DNA of 64,000 bases from Paulinella micropora (taxonomy: Eukaryota; Cercozoa; Imbricatea; Euglyphida; Paulinellidae), in NCBI GenBank assembly GCA_019918135.1, contig WBZZ01006702.1, positions 166,315 to 230,314 on the forward strand. Direction: 5' to 3'. Each line of letters starts with the position of its first letter. Position 1 is the first letter of the stretch. A model generated the notes under the pieces. The model was given only the letters and a program-made list of their open reading frames with translations. It searched no databases and had not been told where the DNA came from. The translations under genes and the position numbers were made by a program. Of this stretch, positions 32,968-42,146 are shown piece after piece.

Positions 32968-33125
32968 GTAAGTAAGTACAAGTGAGCTTTCCTCTCCTCT
33001 CCCCCCCCTCTGTCTCTCTCTCTCCCTCCCTTCCCCCCCCCCTCAGTATCTTGTCCTGTAGCTACTCCCGTTGGTTCCCTTGCAGATCTTTTTTTTAACG
33101 TGTAGTAGAATTTCGTTCTCATTAA

Positions 33126-34000
33126 ATGAAGAAGCAACAAACTAGCACAGGGGCCTCTTCGTATCCCCATAAAGTTAAGCAGGTGTTGGATTGTTACCGG
33201 CTCCTGCGCCCTCGCCAATGTTTGTACATCCAAGGAGGATTTTTAGGCCTGGCCCAGTACGCAAACAAAACGCCGGAGGAGTCGGTTCAATTGCAACAGA
33301 ACCTGGGCGCGCGGCTCATTGAGAGCCCTCTCTCAGTTCTGCCCGTGATATCGGCCCAGACTGAATCGCGCAACCTGCGGGTGGCGGGGCTGGACAAATT
33401 CTCGTGTTCGCAAGGCAGGCATTGTTGGGGGCTCTCCGACCGGCTCCCTCCGCGTCCGTCCGGAGCCCCGCGCGGCCCGTTGCTCATGCGCTTCAACGAC
33501 GCGGAGCTGTGGCTTTACGATCGCTACGAGGCCTTTTGCTACAGACAACAACAGAATAGCCAACGGTCGTTCTCCAAAGCCAGGGGGGTGATTCGATCAA
33601 AAGCTTTGTGGCCGAGCTAACGCAGAGCCTGAACAGACTTAACTGTGATTTCACAGACGAGGCGCTACACAGCTGCTGTCAACTCTTGCTAGGCAGCGTA
33701 AACCCCCGTCTTTGCGTGTTGTGTTACCGCCAAGCCTCGTGCGCCTGGATCGAGATGTGCACTAAGGGGATGATTTCTCTGGACAAAGAGGTCCTCCTGC
33801 AACAGTACATGGCCGACGCCGGGGCCTATTGGCCACGGAACATGAGACAGATCCCGGCACAGCCGTGGACTGGGTTTGTGGGGGCGCTGGTGGAGTCCTG
33901 CCTTGGCACTGAAGAAGCTCTGAACTGGAAACTGGAAGTACAAGACGGTGTCGCCTACACTTTCTTAGATCAGAAAAAGCTTTTGCGTAGAGGAGGCTAG
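33126..34000 (+). CDS. Conserved-looking hypothetical protein with CVLC motif (one frame change)
   Basis: ATG at 33126 (MKKQQTSTGASSYPHKVKQV). A frame change in the G6 run at about 33580-33586 joins the first 150 residues to a second part beginning about 33600 (VAELTQSLNRL). The second part has PRLCVLCYRQASCAWIE and GAYWPRNMRQIP, a Cys-pair-then-Tyr arrangement that resembles hypothetical proteins of large protist viruses; I cannot name it. It lies between RPB1 and the RPB3-like gene on the same strand, so a link with transcription is possible but unproven. Confidence 0.55.
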
Positions 34001-34237
34001 ACCATTAAAGACGCTGGAAGGAGGGGAAGGGGGGAGGGGGGAGGGAACGCACATAAGACGACAAGGACGAGGGGGGATGGGGGGGGGGGGAGAGAGAGAG
34101 AGAAAAGGATAGGTGTGAGAAAAAAAAAGCAGCGCATCATTTGGGCCAGGATTTTCTTTTGCTTGTTATTGGAGAGGGAGAGGGACAATGCTGGTAAGGC
34201 CTGGGATCGCTACAAACGTGCAGAAATTACTAGAGCC
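34001..34237. other. Short intergenic G-rich gap
   Basis: G runs at 34020-34095 followed by a GAGAGA-type stretch and an A-rich sequence. The frame of the next gene is open upstream of its ATG, but composition is not protein-like. No separate gene seen. Confidence 0.45.
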
Positions 34238-35437
34238 ATGGCACAGGCCACCCTGCGACCGGTTGAGCTGAGCTCACTGGCAGACCTGCCGCAGGCCGCC
34301 GCGTTCGTGCTAGAAGGGGTGCAGAGTGCCTTACTGCCCCAGGCCCTGATGCAATCCCTAGACTTTTGTCCGTCGCTCAAGATCTCGCACGTGCAGGTGC
34401 TGTCCAAGCCCCTAAATCAGCTAGGTAATCTAGAATTGCAACAGCGGCTATCCCAGGTATCACTCTCGTGGCCGTGCACCAAGCTAGACAAGCTAGAGAC
34501 GATACCACTAAACGAGGCTTTCCCTAGCATGCTAGGAGCAGACAACTCGGTCCGGTTTGAATTACAATACCATAACAACCGAGCTACGCGCTCGCCCGTG
34601 TTGGACCTGCCTGGACTGCGCGAGCTTCTCAGGGGAAAACAGAGGGAAATGTGCAGGCTGGCCAGGGTCAGCCTGGCCCAAGAGGAGAACAAGGCCCTGG
34701 CACGACTCCGCCAACAGGATCCAAGGGCGCTGGGGCGGCTACTGGAGAGCCTGGGGCTGCAAGAGAACGAACTGCAAAGTAGCATGGTAGAGGACAAGGA
34801 GGGGGGTAGCGGTGAGTCGCTAGGCCACGGGAGCGTAGACATGTTCTCGGACCAGGAGATCGGGCTGCTACTAGCGGAGTTAGGGGCGGAGCCCGTTAGG
34901 CTTAGCCAGTTGCGCGTGTTGGCGGATGGAGAGAATTGGGGGCAGGGCAGCGCCGGGGCCCCGTTGTTTCCCGGACTGGGCGAGAGCGTCTTGACATACT
35001 TACTTCCAGGCGAAAGCCTACACCTAAGAGCCTGGGGCACCAAGGGCTGCGCGGCCATGAATGGACTATTTAAAAAAGGGTTGATTACGCCAAGGTACCT
35101 GCCCCAGGTCAGCATCAGCAGGCCGGCTGCAAAGCCACCGGATGACGCAGCTTGGCGTGCATGGTCTGTGTGTCAAGCCGGCGTATTTGACGTAGAGGAT
35201 TCGGGGGAGCTCGTAGCGGCCAGGCCCTGGGAGTGTACGGCCTGCTTGCAATGTACCCTTGAGAATCCCAACATCCAAATTACAACTCCACAGCGTGGAG
35301 CGGATGCCTCTGCCTGGGTACTCTTGATCGAGTCATACAGCGACCAGAGTGCGTTAGAGCTGCTGCGGGAATGCTGGAACTTTTTGGGCTCGGAGACCTT
35401 GCCTCTTACTCTCGAAGCCAAATCCGCTTGTAAGTAA
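34238..35437 (+). CDS. RNA polymerase RPB3/RPB11 (alpha)-like subunit
   Basis: ATG at 34238 (MAQATLRPVELSSL), about 399 residues. The N-terminal part (FVLEGVQSALLPQALM) resembles the alpha-motif of RPB3/RPB11 subunits, where two helices dimerise. The C-terminal part has an acidic VEDSGELVAARPWECTACLQC segment followed by NPNIQITTP, WVLLIESYSDQSALELLREC; this matches the archaeal/eukaryotic RPB3 pattern of a Cys-rich loop, a beta strand, then VES-G-x(5)-ELL. The middle is divergent and holds an acidic insertion (about residues 180-210). Its location next to RPB1 supports the call. It may combine RPB3 and RPB11 functions, as in some viral enzymes; that is inference. Confidence 0.6.
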   Translation: MAQATLRPVELSSLADLPQAAAFVLEGVQSALLPQALMQSLDFCPSLKISHVQVLSKPLNQLGNLELQQRLSQVSLSWPCTKLDKLETIPLNEAFPSMLGADNSVRFELQYHNNRATRSPVLDLPGLRELLRGKQREMCRLARVSLAQEENKALARLRQQDPRALGRLLESLGLQENELQSSMVEDKEGGSGESLGHGSVDMFSDQEIGLLLAELGAEPVRLSQLRVLADGENWGQGSAGAPLFPGLGESVLTYLLPGESLHLRAWGTKGCAAMNGLFKKGLITPRYLPQVSISRPAAKPPDDAAWRAWSVCQAGVFDVEDSGELVAARPWECTACLQCTLENPNIQITTPQRGADASAWVLLIESYSDQSALELLRECWNFLGSETLPLTLEAKSACK

Positions 35438-35530
35438 TTTTAAGTAAAGAAAAACTAGTACTTCCAGGACTCGTTCAGTTGCTGCAAATGTACTGACGTT
35501 TTAATAATAATAGCCAGAAAAAGACGACTG

Positions 35531-36673
35531 TTATGAAGGGGTAGACCTAATTAAACCACGTTCCCATCTGCCACCGGGCCTTAGTACCTTTTGCCATTGT
35601 GTCATAGCCTGCCCAATAAGCTCATATAATTCTACTGTTCCTTGGTCAGCACTCTTCAGTATCAACGCGTACAAGAAAAGCTGAGATACGCGCGCTTGAC
35701 CGTTCGTGGTATCTTGAGCTGGCGCGTTTACGTCTAGCTGTGCCAGGCGCCGCAGCATTGTCTTGCCTGGCTCCTGCCCCAAATAGTGCTGCGCTAGTAA
35801 TGGCAGAAACAGATATATAAAGAGATGCGCCAACAGTCCAGGGCCATACCCCGGGTTATTATTGGTGGCCTTTTGCAACAACTGTGCCAGTCGTTGCAGC
35901 CCGGGATCTTCCCCGGCCTGGTCTCCGTAGCAATGTTTGTGTGCCAAGCAGGGATACGCCTGCACAAACTTGTCCAATTCTTTGCCCCACTGGTCAGCCG
36001 AAAACGGGCCCTCCGCTAACAGGCCCTGCAACCTCTCCTTGTATTCCAAAAAGTAGTTTATGTGTGGGTGCGTCCTGTGGCTGCCTCCGCACACGCGCAC
36101 GATGGAGTTCTGCAAGTGCCAGCGAAGCACAAACCACCACACTTCTTCTACCTCCCAGCGCGAAGAGCTTGTATAGCAAGACAGCTCTGTCTTTTCAAAC
36201 TCCGAGATCCAAGCCAAGAGGGCCCGTCCAGGGTCAGAATCCTCACGCCAGCTAGTAGCCACCACGCTGCCAGATACCCACTCCGGCGGCACGTGCAACG
36301 CCGTGCCGAGCTCCTCCCCAGCCAACACCTGACAGAGCCTGGCACGGCACTCATTAAAGTCCCAGTGTCCTTGCAGAAAAGCACGACTCAGCTGGGACGT
36401 CAGTAGTGGATCCAAGCCTTTCAGGCCACGAGCCTCGCATATCCATTCTAAATATGCAGCTACCGCGCTGCGCAGACACGCGCGAAAAGACGCCGGACCG
36501 TTCATCAACAATAAAGCACTGTTCCAGACATCCTCGGCCTCACGGTTTACGACTACAAAGCCGTTCCCACTTCCGTTTAGAAAATCTGAACTTACGGCCA
36601 ACTCCTTGGCATCCTGCTCCCGACGTACCCCCCTGCTCTTCCGGAACATTGACGGGATTATTCTCACCTTCAT
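35531..36673 (-). CDS. Hypothetical protein, about 380 residues
   Basis: Start taken as the ATG at 36673 (MKVRIIPSMFRKSRG); a second ATG lies ten codons later. The product is mostly helical with many Leu, Trp and Ala residues, several conserved-looking aromatic motifs (WWFVLRWHLQNSIVRVCGG) and one hydrophobic segment near residue 290 (LLAHLFIYLFLPLLAQHYLG) that could be a membrane or buried helix. No family recognised. Its stop faces the stop of the RPB3-like gene across a 93-base gap containing TTTTAATAATAA at 35500-35511. Confidence 0.6.
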   Translation of the reverse strand: MKVRIIPSMFRKSRGVRREQDAKELAVSSDFLNGSGNGFVVVNREAEDVWNSALLLMNGPASFRACLRSAVAAYLEWICEARGLKGLDPLLTSQLSRAFLQGHWDFNECRARLCQVLAGEELGTALHVPPEWVSGSVVATSWREDSDPGRALLAWISEFEKTELSCYTSSSRWEVEEVWWFVLRWHLQNSIVRVCGGSHRTHPHINYFLEYKERLQGLLAEGPFSADQWGKELDKFVQAYPCLAHKHCYGDQAGEDPGLQRLAQLLQKATNNNPGYGPGLLAHLFIYLFLPLLAQHYLGQEPGKTMLRRLAQLDVNAPAQDTTNGQARVSQLFLYALILKSADQGTVELYELIGQAMTQWQKVLRPGGRWERGLIRSTPS

Positions 36674-36886
36674 ATACACACACTAAATCCTTGGGATAAC
36701 CCTGTTTCTCTTTACTCCTCCAGACGCCACAAGAGGGGAGCTCCTTACTCTCCCCCCCCCCTCCCCTCCCCCCCCCTTTGCTCTTTTGCGTTGCACACTT
36801 TTGCGACGTGTGTGCCAGGGGGGGGGGGGAGAGAGAGGATGAGGATGGGGGGGGGGGGGAAGGGAGGGAAGGAGAGCGAGGACCTA
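36674..36886. other. Intergenic C-rich and G-rich tract
   Basis: Two C-run blocks (36749-36778) and two G-run blocks (36819-36832, 36847-36860) in the short gap between two minus-strand genes, with TTTATAT-like sequence near the downstream ATG. No gene supported. Confidence 0.5.
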
Positions 36887-38158
36887 TTACAATAAAATCG
36901 TAATGTCTGGGCGATGCACGTGCAGCCAGGCCAGATCAGTGCGTTCGTTATGCGACGCAGGATCGCCTTCTCGTAGATTAAGGACGCGCAGGGACGGCAG
37001 AGCTGCCAGCCTACGCAAGTCACGAAGGGAGCAACCACGGCCCGACAGCTCTAAATACTCCAGCTTGCCTAGGGCAGATAGGCTGTCTAGGCTCAGCGCA
37101 CTCTGGCAGCCAGACAAGCTGAGTCGCCGCAGTCCTGGCGTGTTTATTTCTCGTAGACTCCCCAGGCTGATACAATCTGTGACGACAAGCTCCTCCAATC
37201 CATTAGGTAAGCCGTTTAATTCCTGCAAAAGGAAAGCTTGACGGAGTTCCAGATAGCGCAGCTTCGTTAGTGGAGCCAGGACCCCCACGCTTTGACAACT
37301 GACGTTGTCAAGAACTAAGCTTTCCAGCGTCGTAATCCGCGCCAGCAGCCGCAGGCCCTCCGTGCCTAGCTGAGCACTACAGGGCAGCTCCAATGTACGC
37401 AAAGCGCGTAGCCCGCCAAGTACGCGTAACAAGAGAATCCCCGCAGAGTAGCTGCTAGGCGCACAGAAGTGCTCAAGACTATTGCGCAGGTTTTCAAAGC
37501 GCAAAAGATCCAGCACAGCATCACTCGAACTGTTCGTGAGTTGCAGTGTTTTCAAGGCTGGTAATCGTGCTACAAAGTGTAATGAAGGCAACCGACGGCA
37601 TTTCTGGAAACACACTACACGCAGCCTCCGCAGCTTAGACAAGCGTGACAGTTCCGACAGCTGCTGACACGAAACGAAAGTCAGTTCCTCCAGCTGCTGT
37701 AATTCGGAGATCCCCTCTGAGGTCCTCCAGAGTCTTTGATCCCTCCAATTCTGAATGGTCAGTCGTTTGGTGCGAGGCAAGTAACGTACGCAGTCCCATA
37801 CATTCCCTCCACACGGGTTTGAGCCATCCACTACCGCCCGGCATAGATAACTTTTGTGTGCATGCAACAGTTCCAAACCGCGGGGAGCTGGCAAACGCCT
37901 CAGCTCCAAACACTGCGGCCACTTAACTCTGGCTGTTGCATGCCCCAGAAAACCATTCTTAGCTACCTGTAACATGGCAAACAGGCTCTCGTGCTGCAGA
38001 TAAAGCAACAACACTCCCACAATCTCGGGTGGTAGTTGCGCCCATAAATAACCCTGTACACCCTGTGCCGTTTTCGACCTCTTGAACTGTCCGTCTGGGG
38101 TAAACACGCTGTCAACGCTTCTTTTCCCGTGAGGCAGTGTTCTCTTATCACTAGCCAT
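36887..38158 (-). CDS. F-box-like, leucine-rich-repeat protein
   Basis: ATG at 38158, about 423 residues. Residues about 40-75 fit an F-box (LPPEIVGVLLLYLQHESLFA). From about residue 130 to the end there are regular leucine-rich repeats with LxxLxxLxLxxC spacing (for example LEELTFVSCQQLSELSRLSK). This is the F-box/LRR layout of substrate adaptors for SCF ubiquitin ligases in eukaryotes and some viruses (poxviruses, large protist viruses). The product would recruit target proteins for ubiquitination through host Skp1/cullin; that is inferred from architecture. No frame change is visible in this gene. Confidence 0.65.
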   Translation of the reverse strand: MASDKRTLPHGKRSVDSVFTPDGQFKRSKTAQGVQGYLWAQLPPEIVGVLLLYLQHESLFAMLQVAKNGFLGHATARVKWPQCLELRRLPAPRGLELLHAHKSYLCRAVVDGSNPCGGNVWDCVRYLPRTKRLTIQNWRDQRLWRTSEGISELQQLEELTFVSCQQLSELSRLSKLRRLRVVCFQKCRRLPSLHFVARLPALKTLQLTNSSSDAVLDLLRFENLRNSLEHFCAPSSYSAGILLLRVLGGLRALRTLELPCSAQLGTEGLRLLARITTLESLVLDNVSCQSVGVLAPLTKLRYLELRQAFLLQELNGLPNGLEELVVTDCISLGSLREINTPGLRRLSLSGCQSALSLDSLSALGKLEYLELSGRGCSLRDLRRLAALPSLRVLNLREGDPASHNERTDLAWLHVHRPDITILL

Positions 38159-38462
38159 TTGCTATGGAGGGCTGATTCAAGAAGCACCTACAACAAAACA
38201 TAGAAGCAAAAACTGTCAAAAAAACAAATAAAAAATCACCCGCCTCTCTCCCTCCCCCCTCTCTCACTCGTCTCCCTCTTCCTTCCCCTGTCCCACTTTT
38301 CTCCCTCCTCCCTTTCCCCCCCCCTCCCCCCTTTTTTTGGGGAAGGAGGAGAGGGGGGAGGGAGAGGGGGGGCAGTTTTAAGTACTTCTCGGAGCCAACA
38401 CTTTGCCTTTAATTTATTTTTTGTTGTTAATAAACCACGAGCCCATTTCTTTTCTTTTTTCT
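38159..38462. other. Divergent intergenic region with C/G tract
   Basis: Separates divergently transcribed genes. It holds an A-rich segment next to the minus gene start, a C-rich then G-rich tract (38240-38370), and an AT-rich stretch (TTTAATTTATTTTTTGTTG) about 40 bases before the plus-strand ATG, a likely promoter. Confidence 0.5.
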
Positions 38463-39167
38463 ATGGAGCGTTCCAACGCAGCCCTTACGCCGTTCCAACT
38501 CTCCGATAGTGACAATGACGAATATCGAGGACGAGCCCACTCGAGAAATAACCGGAGCCGAACGGCAAGAGCGCGCTCCTCCAACTCTACCCTACCAGAA
38601 CCTAGTGCCAACGAACCCTTTGACGAGGATGCCGATCCCGGGCAAAGAGATCCTGTCCATGAGCCGGTCAGTATGTACGCGGATCTACGAGAAGCCGAGG
38701 AGGCAGATGTACTCCAGCACCCCGGCGCAAGCCCCGACTTTTGCTTCGCCTGTGAGTTCATGCCCAAGGGGCACAGTAACAATCTAGATTTCGCCCATCT
38801 GCAGAATCTGCTGGATGAGTGGGGCGATCGTAGCCCTGTAATAGTCGTCCGGTGTGTACAGGCTTGGTACCGCCGCCGCTGGGAAGAAGAGTGTGGACAA
38901 TATTGGCTCTTAGGCAGTATTCGCAAACATATTGTGAGCCACAGAGCTATGCCAGCAGAGGTATTCAAGAAAGACGCCGCACGTTCTAACCAGACCCTGC
39001 TATTTCACTTGGCGGATTCTGGGTTATTGCGGGTTGACCCGTCTTCCGGTACTACCGGAGTAGACGGCGACGCACTGCGCCGTTATCAAAGCTTGCTGTT
39101 AGCCAACATTAAACTGCAAAGCATGCCAGCTGAAGACAGTGGATCCATAGTGCAAACACCGCAGTAA
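38463..39167 (+). CDS. Hypothetical protein with CFAC / HIVSH motifs
   Basis: ATG at 38463, 234 residues. The N-terminal 75 residues are acidic and Ser/Arg-rich and probably disordered. The folded part has DFCFACEFMPKG, a long helical section (VVRCVQAWYRRRWEEECG) and SIRKHIVSHRAMP, which could supply a Cys2-His2-type metal site. Similar C-x2-C then I-x-x-H-x3-H layouts occur in uncharacterised proteins of large eukaryotic DNA viruses; I cannot assign a name. No frame change seen. Possibly a transcription or packaging factor; this is speculation. Confidence 0.6.
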   Translation: MERSNAALTPFQLSDSDNDEYRGRAHSRNNRSRTARARSSNSTLPEPSANEPFDEDADPGQRDPVHEPVSMYADLREAEEADVLQHPGASPDFCFACEFMPKGHSNNLDFAHLQNLLDEWGDRSPVIVVRCVQAWYRRRWEEECGQYWLLGSIRKHIVSHRAMPAEVFKKDAARSNQTLLFHLADSGLLRVDPSSGTTGVDGDALRRYQSLLLANIKLQSMPAEDSGSIVQTPQ

Positions 39168-39263
39168 AGCATGCAAGCACAGAGGGAGGGGAGGGGGGGG
39201 GAAGTGCCAGGCAAAGGGAGGGATAGGGGGGGGGGAGGGGGGGGCGCCCCCCCCCCACCCAAC

Positions 39264-40910
39264 CTAAGACAAAGAGGATTGGTAAGAATTTGCACAGGCG
39301 CACGGGGGAGGGCCACTCACTACCGACAGCAGCGAGTAAGCAAGCCTCCCGGGCTCACGCCCTAGTCCCGAATGAAAGTCTTCAAACTCTGGCGGCAGTC
39401 CCCGGGGCAGAAGTTTGTGTTGCAGGCTAAGCATAGCTAAAAAGGAGGGGTAGCTAACCGGCAGCGCCGCCTCTACAGCCTCCTCCGTGGCCTCGACCTC
39501 CCGACGCAACTGTCGCTGGAACAAAGAGTACAGATACCCTTCCTTTCGTAACATGGTTGCTCTCGACAGAGTGGGCGACCGCGCTAACAGCTTGTTCCTG
39601 GCCTCGTGCAGTTGGCGGCACAGCAGGCCCCGCAAGCGCTGCGCAGTGGCGGACCCCTCACGCGGCGCCTCATCCAAAGACATGACCCGCAGCTCGCTCA
39701 GCAGATCCAAGACTTTGTCCCGCAGAGCCAGATTACAATCCGGGGCTGGCAGCAGGGTCAGAACCTCGGCCGCCCACTTCCCTAGGATTGGGGCGTGGGT
39801 CTGCTGCAAATAGCTTTGCCAATCAGGCGCCAGGCCACCGCGTACTAAATAGTGTCTTAGCACCAGCAAGTTCTGCAGGCGAGCACAGGTGCTGCCGGGC
39901 TGAGGTTTGCACGTCGTCGTCGTCACCCCGGCACACAGAACCACGGGGCTCAAGGCGGACTGTTCTTGCTGAATTCCCTGAGGGCAGACACGGCGCAGAA
40001 CCGCTTGGTAGACAGTGTACTCATGCACTAACGCGCAGTAGACACCGAAACACTGAACTAATTTCTGGCGCAGGCCTTCCAACAACGCGCGGAAGGAATC
40101 CAGCTGTGCCACAGGCAAGGTGGCCGGGCGGCTACTCAGGCTGTTTAGGCCTAGGTCATATGCTAAGTCCTGCCAAACAGCTTTATCAAAGGCATCACTC
40201 CCCAAAGCCTGCGAGCATTCCTCCAGCTCCCGCACCCATTTTCGTCTCCTGCCACCAAGCCTTCTTCTTTTCTTACCACCCACTGCCTCCGTCCCGGCGG
40301 GTGCCCCTCTACACACGTCATCCATAGACTTCCGAGCTCTCCTTTTCCTGCCCGGTACGCTCCGTGGTTGGGGTTTTACTACCTGCGTCGGGCCTTCGAA
40401 ATGAAAAGGAAGTTCTTGCCCCAGAGGTCCACGCACTGCAGCCACAGCACCATGCTCCACCACGACGACAAAATTGTCCGCGGCCTTCGGTACCTTTTTA
40501 GAGAGCAAGGGCTTGCGTCTGCTCCAGAGATAGAACGTGCGGACTGTTTTCTTGTTACAAACAGAATATGTCTTATACCCTGATTTCTTCAGGGATATAA
40601 AAGATAGCGGCGAAAGAACGCATCGTCTCCCTTTATCTTTGATAAACAACAGTACCGACTTGGGACAGAAGGGATGGGTTTCTTGTGCTGACGTAGACGT
40701 AGCGCTTTGGCAGACTACACACCACATTAAGCCGCAGCTCCTGCAGCTAACTGCGTTCGACAAGTGTTCGACAGACAAAGAGACTTCGCATCTCCTCCAT
40801 GGAGCCTGGCACGCAATGCACTTATATTCTATCAAGCTGTAGGGCGGAACAGCCTTCGGTGCTTGAGGGTGGTTGGCGGCGCCAGAAGAATAACAGACAG
40901 CCTCCTCCAT
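39264..40910 (-). CDS. Hypothetical protein with N-terminal Cys-rich zinc-binding region
   Basis: Start chosen at the ATG at 40910 (MEEAVCYSSGAANHPQ); the frame is open further upstream through the C-run repeats but looks non-coding there. About 548 residues. Residues about 30-75 hold four Cys pairs (YKCIACQAPW, SCRSCGLMWCVVC) consistent with two zinc sites. A basic stretch follows (SVPGRKRRARKS; KKRRRLGGRRRK), a probable nuclear-localisation or nucleic-acid-binding segment. The remaining 300 residues are helical. No family recognised. Nucleic-acid binding is the best guess. Confidence 0.6.
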   Translation of the reverse strand: MEEAVCYSSGAANHPQAPKAVPPYSLIEYKCIACQAPWRRCEVSLSVEHLSNAVSCRSCGLMWCVVCQSATSTSAQETHPFCPKSVLLFIKDKGRRCVLSPLSFISLKKSGYKTYSVCNKKTVRTFYLWSRRKPLLSKKVPKAADNFVVVVEHGAVAAVRGPLGQELPFHFEGPTQVVKPQPRSVPGRKRRARKSMDDVCRGAPAGTEAVGGKKRRRLGGRRRKWVRELEECSQALGSDAFDKAVWQDLAYDLGLNSLSSRPATLPVAQLDSFRALLEGLRQKLVQCFGVYCALVHEYTVYQAVLRRVCPQGIQQEQSALSPVVLCAGVTTTTCKPQPGSTCARLQNLLVLRHYLVRGGLAPDWQSYLQQTHAPILGKWAAEVLTLLPAPDCNLALRDKVLDLLSELRVMSLDEAPREGSATAQRLRGLLCRQLHEARNKLLARSPTLSRATMLRKEGYLYSLFQRQLRREVEATEEAVEAALPVSYPSFLAMLSLQHKLLPRGLPPEFEDFHSGLGREPGRLAYSLLSVVSGPPPCACANSYQSSLS

Positions 40911-40937
40911 CGACCTTCCCGAGGCTTCCCTCCGTGA

Positions 40938-41060
40938 CAGCCTGCTGATTTGTGTGCCCCCCCCCAAAAAAAAAACAAATTCACAAACCCTTCCGCAGCC
41001 TGCTGATTTGTGTGCCCCCCCCCCCCCCAAAAAAAAAATTCACAAACCCTTCCGCAGCCT
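40938..41060. repeat. Short tandem direct repeat with C/A runs
   Basis: A unit of about 57 bases (AGCCTGCTGATTTGTGTG, a C run, an A run, then TTCACAAACCCTTCCGC) occurs twice in tandem, with the start of a third unit before a C/G tract (41060-41120). The gap lies between divergent genes. Confidence 0.7.
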
Positions 41061-41201
41061 GGGGGGGGCGCCCCCCCCTCCCGGGGAGGGAGGGGGGGGC
41101 GCCCCCCCCCCCCTGTGTCTCTTTCCCTCTTTTCTTTTGCTCAGAAAGAAACAAACAAAAAAAAAACACACACGCACAGACCAAAAAACCTGCGCTTGCT
41201 G

Positions 41202-41856
41202 ATGCAGACTCGTTCCAGACAATTGCCCCACTCACGTCCCGAGCCTCAACCGCAAAGTTCTGCCCTGACCCCCGTCAGAGAATTAGAGCAGAATGTAATT
41301 CCCTTGTGGCAAAAATATTCGACCCAGCGCTACCCGTTGCGACGTATTTTGGAAGGCATAAGCGGTGCCTGCGCGGGGACTTCTATGTATGACTTAGCAT
41401 ACGAATTCCGTGTGCTAAGCAAGAACAGCCCAGACGTGTTACGCTGGTGTGCCCAGGCCTGCGAGTGTTCTTTGCCATATTGCACCACACTGCGAGACGG
41501 GGGAGAGTACCGACCTCAGCCAGACGCAAATTCCACGAGCAGCGAAAACTCAAGTACCGATGACTCTTCCGAGTTGGACGAGGCTGACGAGGACGAAGTC
41601 AGGGAGTTGGAAGACGGCGGGAGGCATTCTTGGCGCATGTTGCACGAAGAGGACGACGATGATGAGGGCTCGGCAGGAGAAGAATCAAGGATCACTCTGC
41701 CACCCAAGCCGCTTTGCTACCATGAGGATCTGGAAGGATTCCACCGTACTCACTGCCTGTGTGGAGAGGCTATCAATGAGGTACATGTGCTTTGTCATCA
41801 GAAGAGCGGGCGTGTGTTCTTTGTGGGGTCCGTTTGCGCCAAGAAGTTTTGGCACG

Positions 41857-41895
<39 letters not shown>

Positions 41896-42146
41896 GTGCT
41901 GCTGCTGCTGCCAGTAGCCCCGTTACTACTATCCGCCGCAACAAGCGAACACGCAAGCGCGCGCGCACCCCGTCCGCAATCGCAATAAGCTCCAGCTCGA
42001 CCAGCCCAGCCAGTCCTACCCTCGCAGCCCCAAATCTTGCAGACGTACTCCGGCGCAGTCAGGGGCTTTCCAAGGCAGAGATAGCTCAGTTGCGACGGAT
42101 GTTAGTTGGCCTGGGAGCCCTTGGAGCTCTGCTTGGGGCCCAATAA
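41202..42146 (+). CDS. Hypothetical protein with CxC...H...C zinc motif and poly-Thr tract
   Basis: Start set at the ATG at 41202 (MQTRSRQLPHSRPEPQPQ). About 314 residues: a helical N-terminal domain, an acidic middle segment, then HCLCGEAINEVHVLCHQKSG followed by VFFVGSVCAKKFW, a compact Cys/His motif of the type C-x-C-x(n)-H-x(2-3)-G-x-V-G-x-x-C. A poly-Thr tract encoded by (ACT)n follows (41857-41895), then a basic Arg/Lys stretch. The motif is seen in small zinc-binding proteins of large DNA viruses. Its last 45 bases overlap the stop end of the convergent gene at 42102. DNA binding is inferred. Confidence 0.6.

Noticed and set aside
39264-41030. N-terminal extension of the Cys-rich protein through 40911-41030
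   Set aside because: The frame is open but passes through C-run/A-run tandem repeats, giving Gly/Phe low-complexity sequence; the ATG at 40910 fits better.
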